Positions 24,522 to 39,845 are shown, numbered from the stretch's first letter. The stretch is DNA of 64,000 nt from Halopenitus persicus (GCF_002355635.1 NZ_AP017558.1:124001-188000); one strand, 5' to 3'. A program made the numbers and translations. The notes: generated from the sequence alone by a model not told the origin.

Positions 24522-25682
24522 ATGGACTTCGAGCTCACCGACGAGCAGAAACAGCTGCGCGAGGAGGTCCGACGGTTCGCCGACAACGAGATCCGGCCGA
24601 TCGCGAGCGAGCACGATCGCGAGGAGTCGTATCCGTACGACGTGATCGAGAAGGCGGCCGAGATGGGACTGATCGCGCCCCACGTTCCCGTCGAGTACGG
24701 CGGCGTCGGCTACTCGGCGATCGAGAACGCGATCATCATCGAGGAGCTGTTCGCGGTCGACCCGGGGATCGGGCTGAGCATCTCCGGCGCCGGATTCGGC
24801 GCGGAGGCGATCATGGAGTTCGGGACCGAGGAACAGAAGGAGGAGGTCCTCCCCGCGGTCACCAGCGGCGAGTCGCTGCTGGGGTCGGCGATCAGCGAAC
24901 CGCAGGCCGGATCCGACGTCACGTCGATCGCGACGCGGGCCGAAAAGGACGGCGACGAGTGGGTGATAAACGGGTCGAAGATGTGGATCACCAACGGGAC
25001 GGTGGGCGACTACTTCGTCGTCCTGTGTGAGACCGATCCGGAGATCGAGGACCGCTACTCGGGGTACTCGCAGATCCTCGTCGAGGCCGACCGGGACGGC
25101 TTCGAGGCCGAGAAGATCACCGGCAAGATGGGCGTCCGCGCGAGCGACACCGCGGAGGTCTACCTCGACGACGTCCGAGTGCCCGAGGAGAACCTGGTCG
25201 GCCAGCGGGGGATGGGCTTTCTCCAGCTGATGCAGTTCTTCGACGAGACCCGAACCGCCATCGCCGCCCAGGGCGTCGGGATCGCCAAGGGGGCGACCGA
25301 GCGCGCGCTCGAGTACGCACAGGAACGCGAGCAGTTCGACCGCCCGATCAGCGACTTCCAGGCGATCAAACACAAGCTCGCCGAGATGCGCACGAACACC
25401 GAGGCGGCGCGTTGGCTCACCTACTGCTCCGCGTGGTCGGTCGACGCCGACCCCGACCGGGCCACCGCGCTCGCCTCGATGGCCAAGGAGTTCTCCTCGC
25501 GGATCGCGGTCGAGGCCGCCGACGAGGCCGTCCAGATCCACGGCGGCGCCGGCTACGTCGACGACCACGACGTCGAGCGGCTCTACCGCGACGCGAAGAT
25601 CACCCAGATCTACGAGGGGACGACCGAGATCCAGAAGAACATCATCGCCCGGGAACTGCTCGGCGACGGGATCGGAGTCTGA
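24522..25682 (+). CDS. Acyl-CoA dehydrogenase
   Basis: The protein has 386 residues, starting [19 protein letters not shown], with GGAGG a few bases before the ATG at 24522. It shows the family blocks [23 protein letters not shown], the FAD and acyl loops, and the C-terminal catalytic Glu in [13 protein letters not shown]. It oxidises acyl-CoA thioesters to enoyl-CoA in fatty acid or branched-chain breakdown, passing electrons to ETF. It stands alone without other beta-oxidation genes. Confidence 0.95.
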   Translation: MDFELTDEQKQLREEVRRFADNEIRPIASEHDREESYPYDVIEKAAEMGLIAPHVPVEYGGVGYSAIENAIIIEELFAVDPGIGLSISGAGFGAEAIMEFGTEEQKEEVLPAVTSGESLLGSAISEPQAGSDVTSIATRAEKDGDEWVINGSKMWITNGTVGDYFVVLCETDPEIEDRYSGYSQILVEADRDGFEAEKITGKMGVRASDTAEVYLDDVRVPEENLVGQRGMGFLQLMQFFDETRTAIAAQGVGIAKGATERALEYAQEREQFDRPISDFQAIKHKLAEMRTNTEAARWLTYCSAWSVDADPDRATALASMAKEFSSRIAVEAADEAVQIHGGAGYVDDHDVERLYRDAKITQIYEGTTEIQKNIIARELLGDGIGV

Positions 25683-25721
25683 GCGTTCCGAAGCGCGGTC
25701 AGCAGGGCACCGCGGACGGGC

Positions 25722-26810
25722 TCAGCGGACGCCCATCTCGTCGAGCCGCTCGGGGAGATAGGTGTCGGTGACGAAATCGAGTCCGCGGCTCGCCAGCGCC
25801 TGCTGTTCGGACTTCTTGCCGATGTCGAGTTGCAGCTCGATCTGTTCCTCCCAGTAGTCGGTCTGGAAGCGTGGGTCCTCGAGCTCCGATTCGAGGGCGT
25901 TCACGTCGGAGTCGGAGAGGGGATCGCTGGGTAGGTCGTACTCGACGATGTCCGCCGGCCGAATGCCGATGAACCGCGCGTCCGGCGTCGCGAGGTACTC
26001 CGAGAGGTGTGCGGACTTGATCGAGCCGTACGCCACCGAGCCGAAGATGCGGTAGGACCACGGGTCGCCGTCGGTGAAGACGACCACCGGCAGGTCGAGC
26101 TCGTCGTTGAGCCGCCGGGTGATCCGGCGGGTCGCGCGCGCGGGCTGGCCCTTGAGGTGGACGACGAGACAGTTGTAGTCGTCGTCGAAGCCGTTCTCCA
26201 CGAGCCGGTCGCGCATCCCGCCGGTCTCGACGCAGAGGACGAAGTCGACGTCGTGGTCGAGGAACTCGATCATGTCCGGGTTGTTGGGGATCTGGTAGCC
26301 CCCCTCGCCGACGTCCTCCTGACAGTGGATCTCCCGTTCGCCGCGGCGGGTCTGCTCGCGGAGCCGCAGCGGCCCCATCAGGGTCGCGCCCGACTCCTCC
26401 GGACGCATGTGGAAGTCCTCGCGGGTGACCCCGGAGACGATCTCCAGGTCCTCGACGAGATCGTTCGACTCGTCCTGGCTCGTGAACTGCGCCTCGTCGT
26501 TGTCCCACGACTCCGAGAGGTAGTACAGCTCACGCAGGGTGGAGGACCGTCCCTCCTCGAGCTGGTCCGCGAGGAACTCGATCGTGTAGACCGCCTTCAG
26601 CAGCTTCCGGGCGCCGCGCACGGAGTTCGCGCTCCGCGTCGAGGTGCGGTCGCCGTAGGTCCAGACGCCGCTTTCGGGGTCGTACTCGATGTTGCTTTTC
26701 GTTCGCGTCGGCAGGGTCATCTCCGGGATCTGCCCGCCAGCGAACTGGTCGTAAAACTCGGCCGCAAGGTCGATGAGCTGCGCTCGTGCGTCCTGGTCGT
26801 TGGTTGCCAT
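25722..26810 (-). CDS. top6A: DNA topoisomerase VI subunit A
   Basis: The protein has 362 residues. A winged-helix cleavage domain contains the tyrosine pair at 96-97 in [10 protein letters not shown], one of which attacks DNA. A Toprim domain follows with [13 protein letters not shown] (metal-binding Glu) and [16 protein letters not shown]. With subunit B it makes an A2B2 type IIB topoisomerase that relaxes supercoils and decatenates. Its ATG overlaps the top6B stop (ATGA), so the genes are translationally coupled. Spo11 is the eukaryotic relative. Confidence 0.97.
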   Translation of the reverse strand: MATNDQDARAQLIDLAAEFYDQFAGGQIPEMTLPTRTKSNIEYDPESGVWTYGDRTSTRSANSVRGARKLLKAVYTIEFLADQLEEGRSSTLRELYYLSESWDNDEAQFTSQDESNDLVEDLEIVSGVTREDFHMRPEESGATLMGPLRLREQTRRGEREIHCQEDVGEGGYQIPNNPDMIEFLDHDVDFVLCVETGGMRDRLVENGFDDDYNCLVVHLKGQPARATRRITRRLNDELDLPVVVFTDGDPWSYRIFGSVAYGSIKSAHLSEYLATPDARFIGIRPADIVEYDLPSDPLSDSDVNALESELEDPRFQTDYWEEQIELQLDIGKKSEQQALASRGLDFVTDTYLPERLDEMGVR

Positions 26811-29254
26811 CAGGCGTTCACCGTGAGTTTCTCGGCTTCGACGCCGTCGACGCTCACGTCGAAGTCGGCGTCGTCAGCCACCGTGTACGTCAACGTTGCC
26901 TCTTCGCCGGCCGGGACGGTCGGTTTCCACTGCAGGAACCACTCGCCGTCCATATCCACGACCGTCCCGTCGGAGGGATCGGTCGGTTTCGCCGAGACGA
27001 TGTCCGTGATCTCGAGGTCCTCGTTCGTGTCCGAATGGTTCTCCACCCGGAGCGTGACGGCGACCTCGTCGTCGCCGTCGAACTCGCGTTCGACGCTGAC
27101 GTTGTTCATGATGCGTGCGAGCGCGCCGTCGATGTCGGGACGCTCGCGGCCGGTCACCTCCGCGACCTTGTCGGCCATCTCCGGGAGGATGCGCCCGAGG
27201 ACGTCCTGTTTCTCCCGGCGCTTTTGCATCGAGCGCCGCTTGTTGAGGAACGACTTCAGCTCCCGGGCCGCCTCCCGGATGGCGAGTTCGATCTCGTCCT
27301 CGATCTCCGGGATGTTCGCGAGCGCGTCCTTCGACTCGCTCGTGAACGGAACGTTCGTGGAGGCGACGTGGACCATGATCACCGCCGGCCCGCTCGGCAG
27401 TCCGCTGCCGCCGGGCTGGTCCAGCCCGTAGTTGCGCCAGCCGATCGACTTGATCACGTCCGTCGTCGCGCATGCGCCGCGCTGGTAGACCAGCGGGACC
27501 CGATTCGCAAAGCGCATCACCTCGACGCTGCCGTCGGCCGGGATCTCGCCGCCGTAGGCGATCCCCGCCTCGACGATGAAGGGGTCGCCGCCGTGGACCT
27601 CGGCGTCCCGCGTCGCGGCCGCATAGAAGTCCGCGGTGAACTCCTTCCGGAGTCCCGCCTCGACGAGATCCGCGGTGATCGGCGCCAGGCAGTCGGTCGG
27701 CGGCGCCAGGATGTCCGTCTCGCGCATCGCCTCCAACAGCTCCGCGGCGGCGTCGCGGTTTCCGGCCACCGCGTCCACGTTCGGCGGGTCGTCGGGAACC
27801 GTCTCCATCAGCGACCAGAGCGCGTCGGCGACGTTCTCCCGGGCGGTCTCGCCGAAGCTGACGTCCCGCTGGTCGACCACGAAGGTCGCGGCGTCGGCGA
27901 TCTCGCGCTCGAGGTTCGCGCGGGTGAACCGAAACCGTTCGTCGCCGCCGTTCGCGAACCGGCGCGCGAGCGCCTCGGCGACCGCTCGAACCGTCCCGTC
28001 GTCCTTACGCGTGCTCGTCGCGTCCTCGATGACCGCGTGAAGGTCGGCGGTGAGAAGGTCACGCGTCTCGTCGTCGGCCGCGTCCTCGGCGTCGCCGTAG
28101 GCGGTGATCTCGGTCCAGGCGGCCGCGATCGCGTTCTCGCGGACCGTCGCACCGAACGTCTTGTCGGTGTCGGCCGCGACCTCCTCGGCGACCGTCTCGA
28201 CGATCCCGACCAGCTCGGCGTGAGCGATCCGGTCGTGGTTGCCGACCGTCTCCGCCACCCGGCTCGCGAACGCGTCGGTGGCCGCGGCGCCCTTGTTGGA
28301 GACCGCGTCCGCGACCGCCGCCGCGACGTCGGCGTCCTCGTGGGCGTCGGGCGGCCGCCAGGCCAGCTCCCGGCCGAAGTGCCGGTCGCGAAAGTTCGCG
28401 AGCACGGAGTCGGCCGTCTTCTTTCCGACGCGGGTGAACTCCTCCTGGAGGAACCCGGAGATCGAGTAGGAGTCGGTCGCCTCCAGCATCTTGATGAGCG
28501 TCCCCAGCTCGACGCCGTGGGGATGGGGCCGGATCTCCGAGGTCTCCGCCGGCAGCTGATCGGTCCCACGCTCGAACTTCAGCGGCTCGTCGAGACCGGG
28601 CTCGCGGAGTTCGATCCGGGCGTGAGGGTTGACGACCGCCGTGTGTTTGATGTAATCGTGCAGCTGCGACCGTGCGCGCATGTTCGCCTCCATCTCGAGC
28701 TCGATGCGCGTCCCGTGCGGGCGGTCCCAGCTCGTTTCCTCGTCGGCCTTGATCTCCGGCTCGTTCGTGTCGGTGTCGATTATCAGCTCGAAGTACTGGG
28801 CCCGCGACTGCCCCTTGGGCCGCGAGGTGATCTTCGCCGGTTGTCCGGAAGTGAGCTGAGAGTACAGCACAGCCGCTGAGATACCGATCCCCTGTTGACC
28901 GCGACTCTGCTCACGGGTGTGAAAACGACTCCCATACAGCAGCTTTCCGAAGACCTTCGGGAGCTGTTCCTTCGTGATCCCGGGCCCGTTGTCCTCGATC
29001 ACGAGGCGGTAGTAGTCGCCCACCTCGGTGATCTCGACGTAGATGTCCGGGAGCACGCCGGCCTCCTCGGTCGCGTCGAGGGCGTTGTCGACGGCCTCCT
29101 TCACCGCCGTCACCAGCCCGCGAGCGCCCGAGTCGAACCCGAGCATGTGTTTGTTCTTCTCGAAGAACTCGGCGATGGAGATCTCGCGTTGGCCAGCGGC
29201 CAACTCCTCGGCGATCCCCTCCTCCTCGCCGAGCGTCGACTGGATGGACGTCAT
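26810..29254 (-). CDS. top6B: DNA topoisomerase VI subunit B
   Basis: The protein has 814 residues, large in the haloarchaeal manner. The GHKL ATPase domain begins with [11 protein letters not shown] and [10 protein letters not shown], with [13 protein letters not shown] further on. A helix-two-turn-helix and transducer region follow. Long acidic inserts are seen around residues 300-480. The C-terminal domain is immunoglobulin-like. It binds and hydrolyses ATP to drive strand passage by subunit A. Its promoter holds a 14-base palindrome. The gyrase genes lie close by in the opposite direction. Confidence 0.96.
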   Translation of the reverse strand: MTSIQSTLGEEEGIAEELAAGQREISIAEFFEKNKHMLGFDSGARGLVTAVKEAVDNALDATEEAGVLPDIYVEITEVGDYYRLVIEDNGPGITKEQLPKVFGKLLYGSRFHTREQSRGQQGIGISAAVLYSQLTSGQPAKITSRPKGQSRAQYFELIIDTDTNEPEIKADEETSWDRPHGTRIELEMEANMRARSQLHDYIKHTAVVNPHARIELREPGLDEPLKFERGTDQLPAETSEIRPHPHGVELGTLIKMLEATDSYSISGFLQEEFTRVGKKTADSVLANFRDRHFGRELAWRPPDAHEDADVAAAVADAVSNKGAAATDAFASRVAETVGNHDRIAHAELVGIVETVAEEVAADTDKTFGATVRENAIAAAWTEITAYGDAEDAADDETRDLLTADLHAVIEDATSTRKDDGTVRAVAEALARRFANGGDERFRFTRANLEREIADAATFVVDQRDVSFGETARENVADALWSLMETVPDDPPNVDAVAGNRDAAAELLEAMRETDILAPPTDCLAPITADLVEAGLRKEFTADFYAAATRDAEVHGGDPFIVEAGIAYGGEIPADGSVEVMRFANRVPLVYQRGACATTDVIKSIGWRNYGLDQPGGSGLPSGPAVIMVHVASTNVPFTSESKDALANIPEIEDEIELAIREAARELKSFLNKRRSMQKRREKQDVLGRILPEMADKVAEVTGRERPDIDGALARIMNNVSVEREFDGDDEVAVTLRVENHSDTNEDLEITDIVSAKPTDPSDGTVVDMDGEWFLQWKPTVPAGEEATLTYTVADDADFDVSVDGVEAEKLTVNA

Positions 29255-29278
29255 TCGGTGGAAGGGTCTTACCCAGTC

Positions 29279-29292
29279 GGGGTTAAAACCCC
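29279..29292 (-). promoter_or_regulatory. Palindromic promoter element of top6BA
   Basis: GGGGTT (29279-29284), AA, AACCCC (29287-29292) is a perfect inverted repeat 25-38 bases before the top6B start. It overlaps the expected BRE/TATA position. It may bind a regulator or respond to supercoiling. Confidence 0.4.
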
Positions 29293-29371
29293 TCCGGCGG
29301 CGAGGTGAAAGTGGAATCGACGGATCGAGACGCGGATTCAGCCGAACGTCGGACCGACAACCATCGGAATC

Positions 29372-30202
29372 TCAGACGACCAGCAGCTCGTCGACGACCA
29401 CGAGCAGGGCGAAGCCGACGAGGAACGCCGCGGTGGCCGCGTCGGCGTACCCGTGACCGTGCGAGGAGGGGATCATCTCCCGGAAGACGACCGCCATCAT
29501 CGCCCCGGCCGCGAACCCGGCGGCGACCGGGAAGATCCCCGTCGCGAACGAGACGAGGAAGAACCCGACGATCGCGGCGGTGACCTGCGGGACCAACCCC
29601 GAAAGCGTCGTATAGACGAGCACACGGCCGTTCGAGAGTCCGGTCTCACCGAACGGGACCGCGAAGGCGAAGCCGTCCGGGACGTTCTGGAGGCCGATGA
29701 CGACCGCGAGCAGGAGCGCGACGTCCTCGAGTCCCGAGGCGAAGGCGACGCCCATCGCGAGCCCCTCGGGGGCGTTGTGGAGGACGATCGCCGTGCCGAT
29801 GAGCAGGGCACGGCGGGCACGTGAGGCGATCGCGAGGTCGTCGACCGATTCCGCCGGATCATCCGTTCCGGCAACCGTTCCGCGCTCCCATCCCCACTCG
29901 CCACCCTCCCGACGCCATCCGACGTACCGAGCGTGGAGGTGCGGGATGAGCCGGTTCCCGCCCAGAAGGACGAAGCCGCCGAGGAACACGCCCGACATCA
30001 CGGCGAAGAGCGTCCCCTGCTCCATCCCCGGCAGGATCAATCCGAAGACGCTGGCGGCGATCATGATCCCCGCCGCGAGTCCGAGCGCGGCGTCGTACGT
30101 CCGGTGTGAGACCGTCGCCCGCACGAACACCGGGAGCGCGCCGACGCCGGTGATCGCCCCCGCGACGGTCGTCACGACCAGCATCGTCGCGAACTCGTTC
30201 AT
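29372..30202 (-). CDS. ZIP family metal transporter
   Basis: The protein has 276 residues and eight likely membrane helices. The metal path is marked by VLHNAPEGLAMG in helix 4, LQNVPDGFAFAVP in helix 5 and REMIPSSHGHG in a later loop. A charged cytoplasmic loop between helices 3 and 4 holds Trp- and Gly-rich sequence. It probably imports zinc or iron without ATP. It stands between the two topoisomerase operons and complements the znu importer elsewhere in the window. Confidence 0.9.
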   Translation of the reverse strand: MNEFATMLVVTTVAGAITGVGALPVFVRATVSHRTYDAALGLAAGIMIAASVFGLILPGMEQGTLFAVMSGVFLGGFVLLGGNRLIPHLHARYVGWRREGGEWGWERGTVAGTDDPAESVDDLAIASRARRALLIGTAIVLHNAPEGLAMGVAFASGLEDVALLLAVVIGLQNVPDGFAFAVPFGETGLSNGRVLVYTTLSGLVPQVTAAIVGFFLVSFATGIFPVAAGFAAGAMMAVVFREMIPSSHGHGYADAATAAFLVGFALLVVVDELLVV

Positions 30203-30214
30203 ACGGCGTCATCG

Positions 30215-33554
<3,340 letters not shown>

Positions 33555-33555
<1 letters not shown>

Positions 33556-36038
33556 TGAGCTCCGACGTACCCGACGTCGACCCCGATGACGTCCGCGCCG
33601 CGCAGGTGACGAACGCCCGCATCGAGGACGAGATGGAACAGTCGTACATCGACTACGCGATGTCGGTCATCGCGGGACGCGCGCTCCCGGACGTTCGGGA
33701 CGGACTCAAGCCCGTCCACCGGCGCATCCTCTACGCGATGCACGAGGCGGGCGTCACCAGCAACTCCCCGCACCGCAAGTCCTCGTCCGTGGTCGGCGAG
33801 ACGATGGGCGACTACCACCCCCACGGCGACAGCGCCATCTACGACACGCTCGCGCGGATGGCCCAGGACTTCTCGATGCGGTATCCCCTCATCGACGGAC
33901 AGGGGAACTTCGGGTCCATCGACGGCGATCCGCCGGCCGCGATGCGGTACACGGAGGCCCGGATGGCCCCCATCGCCGAGGAACTGCTCGCGGACATCGA
34001 GCGCGACACGGTCGACTTCCAGCCCAACTACGACGACCGCCTCGAGGAACCCGAGGTGTTGCCGTCGGCGATCCCGAACCTGCTCGTCAACGGCTCGTCG
34101 GGGATCGCCGTCGGGATGTCCACGAACATCCCGCCGCACAACCTCGGCGAGGTGATCGACGCGACCGTCGAGCTGATCGAGACGCCGGACGCGACCGTCG
34201 AGGACCTGATGAAACACGTCAAGGGTCCTGACTTCCCGACCGGCGCAAACATCGTCGGCCGAAACGCGGTACACAAGGCCTACAAGACGGGACGCGGCCG
34301 CGTCCGCGTCCGTGCCGAGTTCGAGGTCGACGAGGAGGCGGGCCGGATCGTCATCACCGAACTCCCCTACCAGCAGAACAAGTCCCGGCTCGTCGAGCGG
34401 ATCGCCGAGGACGTCACCGAGGGTGCGATCGAGGGGATCCGCGACCTCCGAGACGAGTCCGACCGCGACGGGATCCGCGTCGTGGTCGATCTCAAACGCG
34501 ACGCGATGGCGGAGGTGGTGAAAAACCAGCTGTTGGAGAGCCACCTCGAACGGACGTTCGGCGTCATCAACCTCGCCCTCGTCGACGGCGCACCGCAGGT
34601 GCTCGACCTCAAGGAGACGCTCGAACACTACGTCGAACACCGGCGCGACGTCGTTCGACGGCGTTCGGAACACGAGCTCGAGGAGCGCGAGGACCGCGCG
34701 CACATCCTCGAAGGCCGACTGAAGGCGCTCGAAAACGTCGACGACGTCGTCGAGACCATTCAGGACTCCGCGGATCGCGACGCCGCGAAGGCGGCGCTGG
34801 AGGCCGGCTACGGCTTCTCGGAGGCGCAGGCCGAACACATCGTCCGGATGCAGCTCGGATCGCTCACCTCGATGGAGACCCAGGAGATCGAGTCGGAGTA
34901 CGCGGACGTCACCGCCCGGATCGAGCGGCTGGAGACGATCCTCGAGAACCCCGACGAGCTCGACCGGGTCATCATCGACGAGCTGGAGGCTATCAAAGAC
35001 GAATACGACGACGAGCGCCGGACGAGCTTCATCGAGGACTCCGGCTCAGTCACCCACGAGGACCTCATCCCCGAGGAGGAGTGCGTCGTCGTGATGTCGG
35101 AGGACGACTACATCAAGCGGATGTCGCTGGAGACGTTCCGCGCGCAGAACCGCGGCGGGAAGGGGATCATCGGGACGGACCTCAAGGAGGGCGACCGGGT
35201 CGCCTCGGTGTTCATCGCGAACTCCCACGACTACCTGCTGGCGATCACCAACCGGGGACAGATCTATCAGCTGAAGACCTACGAGATCCCGGAGATGTCC
35301 CGGACGGCCCGTGGCAAGTCGGCGGTCAACCTCCTCGATCTGGACGACGGCGAGGAGATCCAGGCCGTCGTCGACTGCGACCGCGTCGGCGAGGACGTCG
35401 ACGAGGAGCGGTACCTCACGATGGTCACCCGCGACGGCTACGTCAAGCGGACGTCCGTCGAGGCGTTCGAGAACATCCGGTCGACCGGGATCCGCGCGCT
35501 CCGACTGGAGGAGGGCGATGAACTGGTCGACGTCGAGGAGACCGACGGGGACGCCGACCTCGTGATCGGTACCGCCGACGGGATGGCGATCCGGTTCGAC
35601 GAGGACGAAGTCCGGGCGATGGGCCGCAGCGCCCGCGGCGTCCGCGGGATCGACCTCGAGCCCGGCGACCGGGTGGCCGGACTCGCGGCCGTCGACCCGG
35701 ACCGGCACGACTGGGTGCTGACGGTGACCGAGAACGGCTACGGGAAGCGGTCGGACGTCTCGGCGTACCGCGTCCAGTCGCGAAACGGCAAGGGACTCAT
35801 CGACATCAAAACCGGCAGTCGGAACGGCTCCGTGGTCTCGATCGAGGCGGTCACCCACGGCGACCACCTGCTCGCGATGAGCGCCGGCGGCCAGATCATG
35901 CGGACTCGCGTCGAGGACGTCTCCATCGTCGGCCGGAACACGATGGGCGTGATCGTGATGGACCTGGCGGCCGACGACGAGGTGTCGTGTCTCGACATCG
36001 TCCCGGCGTCGATCGCCGAGGGAGAGACGGACGAGTAG
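33555..36038 (+). CDS. gyrA: DNA gyrase subunit A
   Basis: The protein has 827 residues. The start ATG overlaps the gyrB stop by one base (TGATG). The catalytic tyrosine is Tyr132 in [10 protein letters not shown]. The quinolone-determining region reads [12 protein letters not shown] with Ser93 and Asp97 present, the sensitive type. A GyrA box like QNRGGKG occurs around residue 529, followed by a beta-pinwheel C-terminal domain with repeated blades, which wraps DNA and is the mark of gyrase rather than topoisomerase IV. Confidence 0.97.
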
Positions 36039-36041
36039 CCC

Positions 36042-36944
36042 CTACAGGACGGTTTTGCCGAACGCGCTGGCCGCCAGCTCGGTCGCGAGCTCGGCCGTCT
36101 CGTTGTGGCTGTCGAGCGTCGGGTTCACCTCGACGAGCTCCATCGATCGGAGCCCGACGTCGGCGACCCGTTCCATCGCCGCGTGCGCCTCCCGATAGGT
36201 AGCCCCGCCGCGAACCGGGGTTCCGACGCCCGGTGCCTCGGTCGGGTCGAGCCAGTCGAGATCGAGGCTGACGTGGAGCCCGTCGACGCCGTCCGTGGCC
36301 GTCTCGATCGCCTCCTCGACGACGGCCGTGATCCCCCGGTCGTCGATGTCCGACATCGTGTAGGCGCTGATCCCGCGGTCGGCGATCCGCTCGCGCTCGG
36401 CGGGATCCACGCTGCGAAGCCCGACCAGGACGAGGTTCTCCTCCCGGAACCGCGGCGCGTGTGCCCAGTCCAACTCGGCGAACGAGCCGTATCCCAGCGC
36501 GGCCGCGAGCGGCATCCCGTGAACGTTTCCCGACGGGGAGGTCTCGGGCGTGTTCAGATCGGCGTGTGCGTCGAACCAGATCGCGCCGAGGTCGGCTCCC
36601 CGTGCAGCTCCGTTGAGCGTCCCGATCCCGATCGAATGGTCCCCGCCGAGCACGAGCGGCGTCTCGCCGTCCGCGAGCGACTCGGCCACGTCGTCGGCGA
36701 GTCGGGAGCAGACGTCGGCGGACTCCCGAAGGAACTTCGCAGTCCCCGACGGCGGGGCCTCCTGGTCCGGGTCCCGTTCCTCCGCCCGCGGAACGGACAG
36801 GTCGCCCCCGTCAACCGGGTCGACGCCCGCGCCGGCGAGTCGGTCGGCAAGCCCCGCATATCGGATCGCCGAGGGACCCATATCGACGCCGCGACGGTTC
36901 GCGCCGTAGTCGGTCGGCGCACCGATGATTCGAACTGTCCGCAT
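36042..36944 (-). CDS. Arginase family enzyme
   Basis: The protein has 300 residues. It shows the manganese-binding motifs [30 protein letters not shown] and SLDLDWLDP, and [11 protein letters not shown] near the end. [10 protein letters not shown] is more like true arginases than agmatinases. It would split arginine into ornithine and urea. It converges on gyrA with only three bases between the stops. SLDLDW is a small deviation from SxDxDxxDP. Confidence 0.88.
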   Translation of the reverse strand: MRTVRIIGAPTDYGANRRGVDMGPSAIRYAGLADRLAGAGVDPVDGGDLSVPRAEERDPDQEAPPSGTAKFLRESADVCSRLADDVAESLADGETPLVLGGDHSIGIGTLNGAARGADLGAIWFDAHADLNTPETSPSGNVHGMPLAAALGYGSFAELDWAHAPRFREENLVLVGLRSVDPAERERIADRGISAYTMSDIDDRGITAVVEEAIETATDGVDGLHVSLDLDWLDPTEAPGVGTPVRGGATYREAHAAMERVADVGLRSMELVEVNPTLDSHNETAELATELAASAFGKTVL

Positions 36945-37066
36945 ACCGGCGACTCGAGCGCGAGGGGTTTGAAGCTGCGGGTCGAACCGATCCCGCTGGC
37001 CTCGGGAATCGGCGTCGGACCGATCGTTCCACCGCCTTTAAGCGGGGTCCGTGAGTAGATGATCGT

Positions 37067-37600
37067 ATGTCATCGATCGAACTGACGTCCAGTCAGAAAA
37101 CCATCCTCACGGCGCTCATCAACCTCTACCGCGAACAGGACGGGGCGGTCAAGGGGGAAACCATCGCGGCGGAAGTGGACCGGAACCCGGGCACCATCCG
37201 CAACCAGATGCAGAGCCTGAAGGCGCTCCAGCTCGTCGAGGGCGTCCCCGGCCCGAAGGGCGGATACAAACCGACTGCGAACGCCTACGAGGCGCTCGAC
37301 GTCCAGCGGATGGACGAGCCGGCGAACGTCACGCTCCGTCACAAAGGCGAACTCGTCGAGGACGCGAACGTCGACGAGATCGACCTCTCGAGCGTTCACC
37401 ACCCGGAACTGTGTCGCGCGGAGATCCACATTCAGGGGTCCGTTCGTGGCTTCTCCGAAGGCGATTCGGTCACCGTCGGGCCGACGCCGCTGTCGAAGCT
37501 CGTGATCGAGGGAACCGTCGACGGGAAGGACGACACCTCGAACGTCCTCATCCTCCGGATCGACGACATGCGGGCGCCGGTCGAGGAACCGTCCCACTGA
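37067..37600 (+). CDS. Winged-helix regulator (Rrf2-like)
   Basis: The protein has 177 residues. The first 70 hold a winged helix: SSQKTILTALINLYREQDGAVKGETIAAEVDRN followed by TIRNQMQSLKALQLV and GPKGGYKPT, as in Rrf2/MarR-type regulators. The rest is a beta-rich domain with RAEIHIQGSVRGFSEGDSVTVGP, unlike classical Rrf2 proteins, and contains no Cys cluster. The TTTAAG box (37037-37042) lies 25 bases before the ATG, predicting a leaderless mRNA. DNA binding is inferred. Confidence 0.75.
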   Translation: MSSIELTSSQKTILTALINLYREQDGAVKGETIAAEVDRNPGTIRNQMQSLKALQLVEGVPGPKGGYKPTANAYEALDVQRMDEPANVTLRHKGELVEDANVDEIDLSSVHHPELCRAEIHIQGSVRGFSEGDSVTVGPTPLSKLVIEGTVDGKDDTSNVLILRIDDMRAPVEEPSH

Positions 37601-37717
37601 GGGCGACGAAACCCCCACGACAGCGGCGGATGGGTGCCGATCGTGGGTGAACCGGGCGAACGAACGAGCGAAACTGGACGGAGCGTTCCCGAACGGCGCG
37701 TCGTGGCGTCCCCGGGG

Positions 37718-38899
37718 TCACATATCGCCGAAGGCGCTCACGCCGCGTCCCGGCGAGGAGACCTTCGCGATCCAGCGGCTCGCGATGCCCTTCTTCAACA
37801 GCTTCGCGGCCGGACCGCCGAAGGTGTTGATCGGGACGCCGGTGACGTCGTGGGCGACGGCCGCGTCGCCGACCGAGATGACGGTTCCCTTGTCCTCGTG
37901 TCGCCACGTCTTTAGCGGCGCGCCGCGGGCGGCGCGCGCGAGGTTCTCGCCGGCCACCTCGGCGGCCTGCCAGGCGGCCTGCGCCGTCGGGGGGGCGACG
38001 TCGTCGCCGCCCTGGCTAACGAGCGCGGTGTCGCCGATGGCGAAGACGCGCTCGTCGCTCGTGGTGAAGTCGGACTCGGCGATGACGCGGTTCGACCGAT
38101 CGTCCATCTCGACGTCGACGCCCTCGAGTTCCGGCTGGCCGGTGATGCCGCCGGTCCAGACGAGCACGTCGTAGGGCAGCTCCTCGGGGTCCTCGTCCTC
38201 GCCGCCGCCGAGGTACACCGACTCCGCATCGGCCTTCGAGATGAAATCGCCCGTCAGGATCTCGATGTCGGCGTTCTCGAGGCGCTTTCGGAGCGCGCCC
38301 TGGACCTCGGGATCGTTTCCGGGGAAGACCTCGTCGAGCCCCTCGATGAGCGTCACGTCGATCGGCGCGCGGTGTTTGTCCCGGTACGCGGCGATCTCGC
38401 CGGCCGTTTGGATGCCGGAAAGCCCGGCGCCGCCGACGAGCACCCGGGCCGGATCGGACTGGGTGGCCTCCGCGGCCGCCTCCCGGACCTCCCGATGGAT
38501 GTCGTGGGCGTCCTCGAGTCCCTTGAGCTGGTGGGCGTGCTCCTGCAGCCCCTCGATGCCGAAGAACGCCGTCGTCGATCCGATCGCGAGCAGCAGGTAA
38601 TCGTACTCGAGGCTCGTTCCGTCGTCGGTCTCGAGCGTTCGGTCCTCGACGTCGACGTTCGTCACGCGGCCCTCTACGAAGCGCGTGGCGGGCGATTTGA
38701 TCTCCTCGACGGGGATCGTGACCTTCGACTCGGTCGACGGGTCGCGGATGACGCGGTGGACTTCGTGTAAAACGAGGTGGTAGTCGTGTTCGGAGACCCA
38801 CGTGAGCTCCGCCTCGCCGGCGTCGATCTCGTCCTCGAACGCCTTCACGGCGCCGGCGCCGGCGTAGCCGGAGCCGACGACGACAACTTGCGTACTCAT
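37718..38899 (-). CDS. Type II NADH dehydrogenase or related FAD oxidoreductase
   Basis: The protein has 393 residues. FAD binds at VVVVGSGYAGAGAVKAF near the start and at RVFAIGDTALV in the C-terminal half. An NAD(P)-binding Rossmann motif VLVGGAGLSGIQTAGEIA lies near residue 155. The C-terminal PTAQAAWQAAEVAGENL matches NDH-2 enzymes. It probably transfers electrons from NADH to the menaquinone pool at the membrane surface without pumping. A sulfide:quinone reductase is less likely because its Cys residues are missing. Confidence 0.85.
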   Translation of the reverse strand: MSTQVVVVGSGYAGAGAVKAFEDEIDAGEAELTWVSEHDYHLVLHEVHRVIRDPSTESKVTIPVEEIKSPATRFVEGRVTNVDVEDRTLETDDGTSLEYDYLLLAIGSTTAFFGIEGLQEHAHQLKGLEDAHDIHREVREAAAEATQSDPARVLVGGAGLSGIQTAGEIAAYRDKHRAPIDVTLIEGLDEVFPGNDPEVQGALRKRLENADIEILTGDFISKADAESVYLGGGEDEDPEELPYDVLVWTGGITGQPELEGVDVEMDDRSNRVIAESDFTTSDERVFAIGDTALVSQGGDDVAPPTAQAAWQAAEVAGENLARAARGAPLKTWRHEDKGTVISVGDAAVAHDVTGVPINTFGGPAAKLLKKGIASRWIAKVSSPGRGVSAFGDM

Positions 38900-38996
38900 A
38901 CCCGAGCATCCTCAGCCAGCGGATAAAGTCGCTTTGGAACGTCCCTGCTCGGGACCGCTCTCGATGGTCCGAGGACGGCCACTCGGGCCGAAACCG

Positions 38997-39845
38997 TCAC
39001 TCCAGCGAGAGGCCGGGGTGCCAGCGGTCGGCCTCGGAGGCCGCGACCACAGCGTCCATCCGGGCGAGGAGCGCCACGGCGAGAGTTGCCGTCGCTGCGG
39101 CGCGGTCGTCGCCCTCGGTTCGGAACTCGCCGGTCGTCCGGTCGGCATACACCGAACAGACCGCGCCGGCACGAAGTCCGTAGACGTTCGCGAGCGTGAG
39201 GATCGCGCTCGCCTCCATCTCGACGTTCAGCACGTTCGCCTCGCGCAGCTCATCGATGAGGTCCGCGGATCCGGCCGCCTCGAACCCCTCGAATCCGGGC
39301 CGTCCCTGGCCGGCATAAAAGGAGTCGGCGCTCATCGTGACGCCGACGTGGTACTCGTGCCCGAGCCGTTCGGCCGCCGCGACCAGCGCGGCGATCACCT
39401 CGTGGCTCGCCGCCGCCGGATAATCCGACCGGACGTACTCCTCGCTCGTTCCCTCCTGTCTGACGGCTCCCGAGGTGATGACGAGGTCGCCGACGTCGAC
39501 GTCCGGCTGAATGCCGCCGCAGGAGCCGACCCGGATGAACGTCTCGACGCCGACCCGGGCGAGCTCCTCGACGGCGATCGCCGCCGAGGGCGATCCGATC
39601 CCGGTCGAACAGACCGATATCGGGACGTCATCGTAGCGTCCGGTCACGGTTCGATACTCGCGATGGCGGGCGACCTCCACGGGGTCGGTCCACCGGTCCG
39701 TGATCGTCTCGATACGGTCGGGGTCGCCCGGCAGCAGCACCGCGTCGGCGACGTCCTCGGGACCGACCTCGAGGTGGTACTGCGTCTCGTCGTTGGGGTC
39801 CTCGCTATCGCCGGCCATAGCTGCGGCTTCGGACGGTGCCACCAT
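38997..39845 (-). CDS. udp: Uridine phosphorylase family nucleoside phosphorylase
   Basis: The protein has 282 residues from 39845 or 273 from Met at 39818 (MAGDSEDPND). It shows LLPGDPDRIETI, CSTGIGSPSAAIAVEEL, FIRVGSCGGIQPDV and VLNVEMEASAILTLANVYGL, the phosphate, ribose and base-binding blocks of the PNP/UDP family. It splits uridine, or a related nucleoside, into base and ribose-1-phosphate. Specificity for uridine over purine nucleosides is suggested by the VEMEAS block but is not certain. Confidence 0.85.
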   Translation of the reverse strand: MVAPSEAAAMAGDSEDPNDETQYHLEVGPEDVADAVLLPGDPDRIETITDRWTDPVEVARHREYRTVTGRYDDVPISVCSTGIGSPSAAIAVEELARVGVETFIRVGSCGGIQPDVDVGDLVITSGAVRQEGTSEEYVRSDYPAAASHEVIAALVAAAERLGHEYHVGVTMSADSFYAGQGRPGFEGFEAAGSADLIDELREANVLNVEMEASAILTLANVYGLRAGAVCSVYADRTTGEFRTEGDDRAAATATLAVALLARMDAVVAASEADRWHPGLSLE